From assembly GCA_903848465.1 (NCBI GenBank), contig CAINGK010000221.1, positions 19,050-83,049 of the forward strand: DNA of 64,000 bases, in the 5' to 3' direction. The position numbers were made by a program, and so were the translations under genes. Origin of the DNA: an uncultured Verrucomicrobiota bacterium (GTDB lineage: Bacteria; Verrucomicrobiota; Verrucomicrobiia; Verrucomicrobiales; Verrucomicrobiaceae). Of this stretch, positions 60,615 through 64,000 are shown piece after piece; position 1 is the stretch's first letter; each line of letters opens with the position of its first letter. The notes below the pieces were generated by a model. It saw only the letters and a program-made list of their open reading frames with translations, was not told the origin of the DNA and made no database searches.

Positions 60615-61796
60615 CTACTCACTCGCGCGGGCACCGTCCGAGTGTGCAGCGGTTTTTTCGCGCCAGCGATAACGCTGCGTCCAAGGGTTGGCTTTACACT
60701 CCACCACGTCGGCAATGATCTCGCCCATGACGGGGGTGAATTTGAAGGCGTGGCCGGAATCGCCAGCGGCGATGATGAGGTTGGGGTGCGCGGGGTCGTG
60801 GTCGATCCAGAAAGCGCCGTCAAAGGTGTCGCAGTAAAGGCAGACGCGGGTGGAGTGCAGCGGAGCGTCGGCGAGGCTGGGAAAGGTGCCGCGCAGGAAG
60901 GCGCGGTAGCGCTCCTCCTCCCCCGGTGGCAGGGTGCGGGGATCGTTGGCATTCACGCGGCGACCTGGGCCGTGGTTGGCCACTTTGACGAGACCGCTGG
61001 CATTGGCGGGAAAGCCATACCAGCCGGTTCTGCCGATGTCGGCTCCCCAGACAGGAAATTGCGGCGGGGTGTAGGGGCGCGGATCTTGCGGCTGAAAGTG
61101 GAACACGGTCTGTGCCGTGGCCCACATCACGCCTTGCAGATGTGGCAGCAGCGTGGGCGTCCAGGCTCCGGCGGCGACGAGCACCACATCGGCGTGCCAG
61201 GTTTGCTGAGCGGAGGTGATGCCCGCGCAGCGTGCGCCGTCATAGAGCGGGCGCGGCTGCGGCACGTTTTCAAGGATGACGACCCCGGCGGCCCGTGCTT
61301 CGGCGGCGAGTCGTGCGATGACGCGACCGCTTTCCACCCAGCCACCCACGGGATTGAGGTAGCCGCCACGAAAAGCGCTGTGGTTCCAGGCGGGGTGCAG
61401 TTCGCGCAGCATCTCAGACGAAGTGGGGCGCAGGCGGTGACCGCGCTGCGTGAGGAAGGCATGGCTGTCATGCTCGAAGCCAGGTTGTTCCAGCGAGTGA
61501 CGCGACATCACGAGGTAGCCGGCCTCATGGTACAGCTCCTCCCCCCACTGCGCATTCCATTCGCGCCAGCGCTGGATGCTGCGCTCGCCCATGGCCGTGT
61601 GTTGTTCATCGGTCGAGTAATCCATGCGCACGGCCTTGCTGATGTCCGTGGAGGCGGCGTCAGGGTGCGGGAGCGGGCCTTGATCAATCAAAGTGACCTG
61701 CCAGCCGCGAGCGCGGAGTTCGAGGGCAGCGGTGAGGCCAAAGCAGCCGCCACCGAGAACGAGGAGAGTGGAAGGTTGAGTCACATTCATGTCCAT
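60615..61796 (-). CDS. FAD-dependent amine/amino-acid oxidoreductase (DAO family)
   Basis: The 393-residue protein starts with a Rossmann FAD motif, LLVLGGGCFGLTAALELRARG, at about 11-31 and has the DAO-family layout. The later segments VLVAAGAWTPTLLPHL, VKVANHGPGRRVNANDPR and CLYCDTFDGAFWIDHDP, with GDSGHAFKFTPVMGEIIADV near the end, match monomeric sarcosine oxidase-like enzymes (FAD bound covalently through Cys in some). No signal peptide is seen, so it is cytoplasmic. A sarcosine or other N-methyl amino-acid substrate is possible but not proven. It stands between mnmA and repeat DNA. Confidence 0.86.
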   Translation of the reverse strand: MDMNVTQPSTLLVLGGGCFGLTAALELRARGWQVTLIDQGPLPHPDAASTDISKAVRMDYSTDEQHTAMGERSIQRWREWNAQWGEELYHEAGYLVMSRHSLEQPGFEHDSHAFLTQRGHRLRPTSSEMLRELHPAWNHSAFRGGYLNPVGGWVESGRVIARLAAEARAAGVVILENVPQPRPLYDGARCAGITSAQQTWHADVVLVAAGAWTPTLLPHLQGVMWATAQTVFHFQPQDPRPYTPPQFPVWGADIGRTGWYGFPANASGLVKVANHGPGRRVNANDPRTLPPGEEERYRAFLRGTFPSLADAPLHSTRVCLYCDTFDGAFWIDHDPAHPNLIIAAGDSGHAFKFTPVMGEIIADVVECKANPWTQRYRWREKTAAHSDGARASE

Positions 61797-61844
61797 GGAG
61801 TTGTTGCCAAATTGTGGGCTACTCTACAGGTCGGCTGACTGCCG

Positions 61845-62978
61845 CTATTCGTGCTGGATGGTTTCAAACACCGCGCCACCCAGGAGGCGGTCGCCGTCAT
61901 ACAAGGCGCAAATCTGCCCCGGTGTGAGGGCGCGCTGCGGGTCGGTGTATTCGAGTTCGGCGCGGCCATCGCCCAGCGGGCGGAAGACCGCGTTTCCTGC
62001 CGGGCAGCGGTAGCGGGGCTGGGCCTGGAGCAGGCGCTCTGCGTGCAAAGGCAAGCCGGTGCTGGAGATGGAATGCAGCGTGGCCTTGCGCGCCCAGAGC
62101 AGCGGGGTGTCGGGACTCTCAATGGCGACGACGAGTTCGTTGGTCTGCGGCCGCTTGGCCACGACGACGTAGGCCTGCTTGTGAAGCGGACTGGCCACGC
62201 CGTGGCCTTTCCGCTGGCCCAGGGTGTAAAGGTGCAGGCCGCGATGCTCACCGAGCTTTTTGCCTTCCAAATTGACGATAGGGCCGGGGTGGTCGGGCAC
62301 GAAGGTGCGCAGGAAGTCCTCCATCTTCACCTGACCGATGAAGCAGATGCCCTGGCTGTCTTTTTTCTCCGCTGTCTTCAGGCCAAACTCGCGCGCCAGA
62401 TCGCGTAGCTCCGGCTTGAGCAGATGGCCGATGGGAAACTGCGCGATGCGCACCTGCTGCGGCTGCATCATCGCGAGGAAGTAGGTCTGGTCCTTGTTCG
62501 GGTCCGCGCCGCGAAGGATAGAGGCTGGATACTGGATGCTGGATTCTAGATGCTCGTTGCTGGATACTGGGTCTAGCATCGAGCCTCCAGCCTCTAGTTT
62601 TCGAGCATAGTGCCCGGTGGCGATGGCCTCAAAGCCGTGCTCCTGCGCCCAGTCCCAGAGTACGCCAAATTTCATCTCGCGGTTGCACATCACATCCGGG
62701 TTGGGGGTGATGCCGGCTTGGTAGCCTTCGAGCAGGTACTTCACGACTTTTTCACGATACTCCGTCATGAGATTGACCACGCGAAACGGGATGCCGAGCT
62801 GTTTGGCCACTGCCTCGGCATCGGTGATGTCTTCCTCCCACGGGCAGTGGCCGATGATGTTCTCCTCGTTGATCCAGTTCTTCATGTACACACCGGACAC
62901 GTCATGCCCTGCGCGGACGAGCACGGCGGTGGCCACGCTGCTGTCCACGCCACCGGACATGGCTGCGAGAATCTTCAT
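61845..62978 (-). CDS. mnmA: tRNA-specific 2-thiouridylase, with an in-frame palindromic insertion
   Basis: The 377-residue enzyme puts sulfur on U34 of Lys, Glu and Gln tRNAs. The PP-loop SGGVDSSV lies at 8-15; VYMKNWINEEN, NPDVMCNREMKFG (first catalytic Cys), GICFIGQVKMEDFL (second Cys) and the C-terminal beta barrel are all present. Between GHYARK and LRGADPNKDQTYFL, usually joined by a short variable loop, are about 26 extra residues (EAGGSMLDPVSSNEHLESSI and so on). They are encoded by a 78-bp DNA palindrome at 62519-62596, so the reading frame is kept. Confidence 0.95.
   Translation of the reverse strand: MKILAAMSGGVDSSVATAVLVRAGHDVSGVYMKNWINEENIIGHCPWEEDITDAEAVAKQLGIPFRVVNLMTEYREKVVKYLLEGYQAGITPNPDVMCNREMKFGVLWDWAQEHGFEAIATGHYARKLEAGGSMLDPVSSNEHLESSIQYPASILRGADPNKDQTYFLAMMQPQQVRIAQFPIGHLLKPELRDLAREFGLKTAEKKDSQGICFIGQVKMEDFLRTFVPDHPGPIVNLEGKKLGEHRGLHLYTLGQRKGHGVASPLHKQAYVVVAKRPQTNELVVAIESPDTPLLWARKATLHSISSTGLPLHAERLLQAQPRYRCPAGNAVFRPLGDGRAELEYTDPQRALTPGQICALYDGDRLLGGAVFETIQHE
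62519..62596. repeat. 78-bp palindromic insertion in mnmA
   Basis: The element has perfect 11-bp terminal inverted repeats, TAGAGGCTGGA (62519-62529) and TCCAGCCTCTA (62586-62596). Its length of 78 bp equals 26 codons. The interior contains several copies of 'GGATACTGG/GGATGCTGG'. A related stretch occurs in the polyvalent-protein gene near 36160-36195. Confidence 0.8.
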
Positions 62979-63079
62979 CCCATGAGAATCGGCGGCTGAT
63001 GCCTGCCGTCAACGAAGAGGCGCAGTGACGAGCATTCGTCCGTGCTTGTCTGCTGCCGCCCGCCGTTTACTCTCGCCGG

Positions 63080-63658
63080 ATGAAATCCACTTTTTGTTCC
63101 TCTCGCTCATGGCAGGTCGCGCTCCTTGGACTGGCCCTGCTGCTGCCCGCGTGTGCCTGGCGCAAAGACTTCCGCCCGTCGTTACCGGTGCTCGTGGAGG
63201 AGCGGCTGAACTGGATGGATGAAGTGGCCATGGCCAAGCAGGTCGCGGCACTGCCCATCACTGATCCGGTGCGCGAGGCAGAACTGCTGCGCACGATGAC
63301 CCAACGCGGTGTCGCCGCTGGGTTGAAAGAGGAGAGCGTGCGACGCTTTTTCACCGGGCAGATGCAGGCGGCCAAAGTGGTGCAGCAGGAGTGGCTGCGG
63401 AAGCACCCGCCCGGAGCCACATCCCTCCTGACGGTGGTGCCCAGTCTCACCCATACGATACGCCCGGCCCTGGATGAGATTGGAGCGGAAATGATCGCCC
63501 GTCTGGCCCAGCCACGCACTCCTGTCCAGTCAACCGCGCTGCTGGAGGAGGCACGCGAGCGCCTGATCCGTGCGGGTTATTCAGCGGCCGCCATGAAGCC
63601 TGCGCTGGAAGGTCTGCAGGCGGGTTTGCAGGAAGGTGAGCCACCCAAGCGGCCATAA
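63080..63658 (+). CDS. lipoprotein chorismate mutase (AroQ gamma-type)
   Basis: The 192-residue protein begins with a lipoprotein signal; the lipobox LLPAC puts the modified Cys at residue 25. The mature part has the helical AroQ pattern: LVEERLNWMDEVAMAKQVAALPITDPVREAELL, then RGVAAGLKEESVRRFFTGQMQAAKVVQQEW. This matches the secreted gamma class, which turns chorismate into prephenate outside the cytoplasm in several bacteria. Lipid anchoring is unusual. A bidirectional-looking hairpin follows, shared with the convergent gene. Confidence 0.82.
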   Translation: MKSTFCSSRSWQVALLGLALLLPACAWRKDFRPSLPVLVEERLNWMDEVAMAKQVAALPITDPVREAELLRTMTQRGVAAGLKEESVRRFFTGQMQAAKVVQQEWLRKHPPGATSLLTVVPSLTHTIRPALDEIGAEMIARLAQPRTPVQSTALLEEARERLIRAGYSAAAMKPALEGLQAGLQEGEPPKRP

Positions 63659-63662
63659 AAAA

Positions 63663-63695
63663 GTGCGCGGCGGTCACCCGCACGCGCACCTTTTG
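63663..63695. terminator. terminator between convergent genes
   Basis: GTGCGCG (63663-63669) pairs with CGCGCAC (63683-63689) and is flanked by an A run before and a T run after. It can serve the chorismate mutase gene and perhaps the convergent gene. Confidence 0.7.
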
Positions 63696-63712
63696 AAACG
63701 AACAGAGTTTAA

Positions 63713-63937
63713 TCAGCTCTTCTGACCCACAAACTTGGCGTCACCGAAGGCAAGGATTGGTAGAAAAATGAAGCCGAGCAGAAGGAGTCCGACAGCAAAG
63801 CCGCCGCCTTTGCCGAAGTTCTTGGCCAAGCCCAGGACAATGAGGATAAGAATGATGAAGTTCACGAATGGAATGATCAGCAAAATGATCCACCAGAGTG
63901 GCTTGCCGGGGGTGTAAAGTCTGTTCTGTAAAAGGCT
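63713..63937 (-). pseudogene. C-terminal part of a small membrane protein (DUF5684-like), N-terminus missing
   Basis: The minus-strand frame gives TPGKPLWWIILLIIPFVNF, then 'IVLGLAKNFGKGGGF' and GFIFLPILAFGDAKF, with three hydrophobic segments. This is the C-terminal half of the DUF5684 membrane family. Upstream of LYTPGKP the frame meets a stop at 63940-63938 within the sequence AAAAGGCTTTAGCC, and no start codon or first membrane segment is visible, so the 5' part is lost or displaced by repeat DNA that continues to the window end. It was too short to be listed as a full gene but is clearly coding in origin. Confidence 0.55.
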
Positions 63938-64000
63938 TTAGCCTTGCAATGCACGCCCCATTGGGGGCTGCGGAGTGAGGCGAGCGTAGCGATGCCGAAC

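Overview
The window looks like a GC-rich chromosomal segment of a Verrucomicrobiota bacterium, most likely Verrucomicrobiaceae (Prosthecobacter-like). This rests on family content: a planctomycete-type cytochrome C/DUF1549/DUF1553 protein paired with a DUF1501 protein, a DUF4159 protein, an SHD1-domain protein, Ser/Thr receptor kinases with extracytoplasmic modules, a sulfatase, a PEP-CTERM protein built of autotransporter-associated beta-strand repeats, and an nfeD-floA pair. No rRNA, CRISPR array, complete insertion sequence or replication origin was seen.

Layout. 1-6 kb: partial glutaredoxin, RRM protein, LOG-family protein, alpha/beta hydrolase, and a two-subunit 2-oxoacid:ferredoxin oxidoreductase (minus strand). 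6.3-11.3 kb: a giant repeat protein split by a frameshift at a G8 tract and ending in a PEP-CTERM anchor. 11.7-18.2 kb: a triple-repeat secreted protein, BipA, DUF2314 and DUF4159 proteins. 18.3-26.6 kb: DUF1549/DUF1553 cytochrome and DUF1501 protein, then a glycosyltransferase overlapping glgB. 26.8-33.06 kb: a minus-strand set of an SHD1 protein and two membrane Ser/Thr kinases, one fused to a TlpA-like thioredoxin and one carrying carbohydrate-binding modules. The second kinase has lost its N-terminus at about 33,060, exactly where a plus-strand phage-type polyvalent protein, also lacking its N-terminus, begins. 36.9-39.9 kb: glutathione peroxidase, CDGSH protein and DsbD. 40-44.5 kb: a repeat-rich stretch with cinA, a toxin gene with a decapitated antitoxin, a displaced cinA fragment and a frameshifted gene. 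44.5-50.6 kb: sulfatase, small lipoprotein, transglutaminase-like protein and the nfeD-floA-third-gene operon. 50.6-64 kb: tRNA-Leu(CAA), leuS, an Ldh-family dehydrogenase, a c-type cytochrome, purH, an AT-rich GIY-YIG gene, an RlmI-like methyltransferase, a FAD oxidoreductase, mnmA, a lipoprotein chorismate mutase and a broken membrane-protein gene.

Themes. Housekeeping genes (bipA, leuS, purH, mnmA, cinA, glgB, korAB) are mixed with genes suited to polysaccharide use and envelope redox chemistry. Small palindromic or tandem repeats are common between genes, and in leuS and mnmA they sit inside the coding sequence without breaking the frame. The strongest candidates for something undescribed are the kinase pair (kinase-TlpA fusion and kinase with sugar-binding modules), the chimeric polyvalent protein next to it, and the repeats that invade coding sequence.
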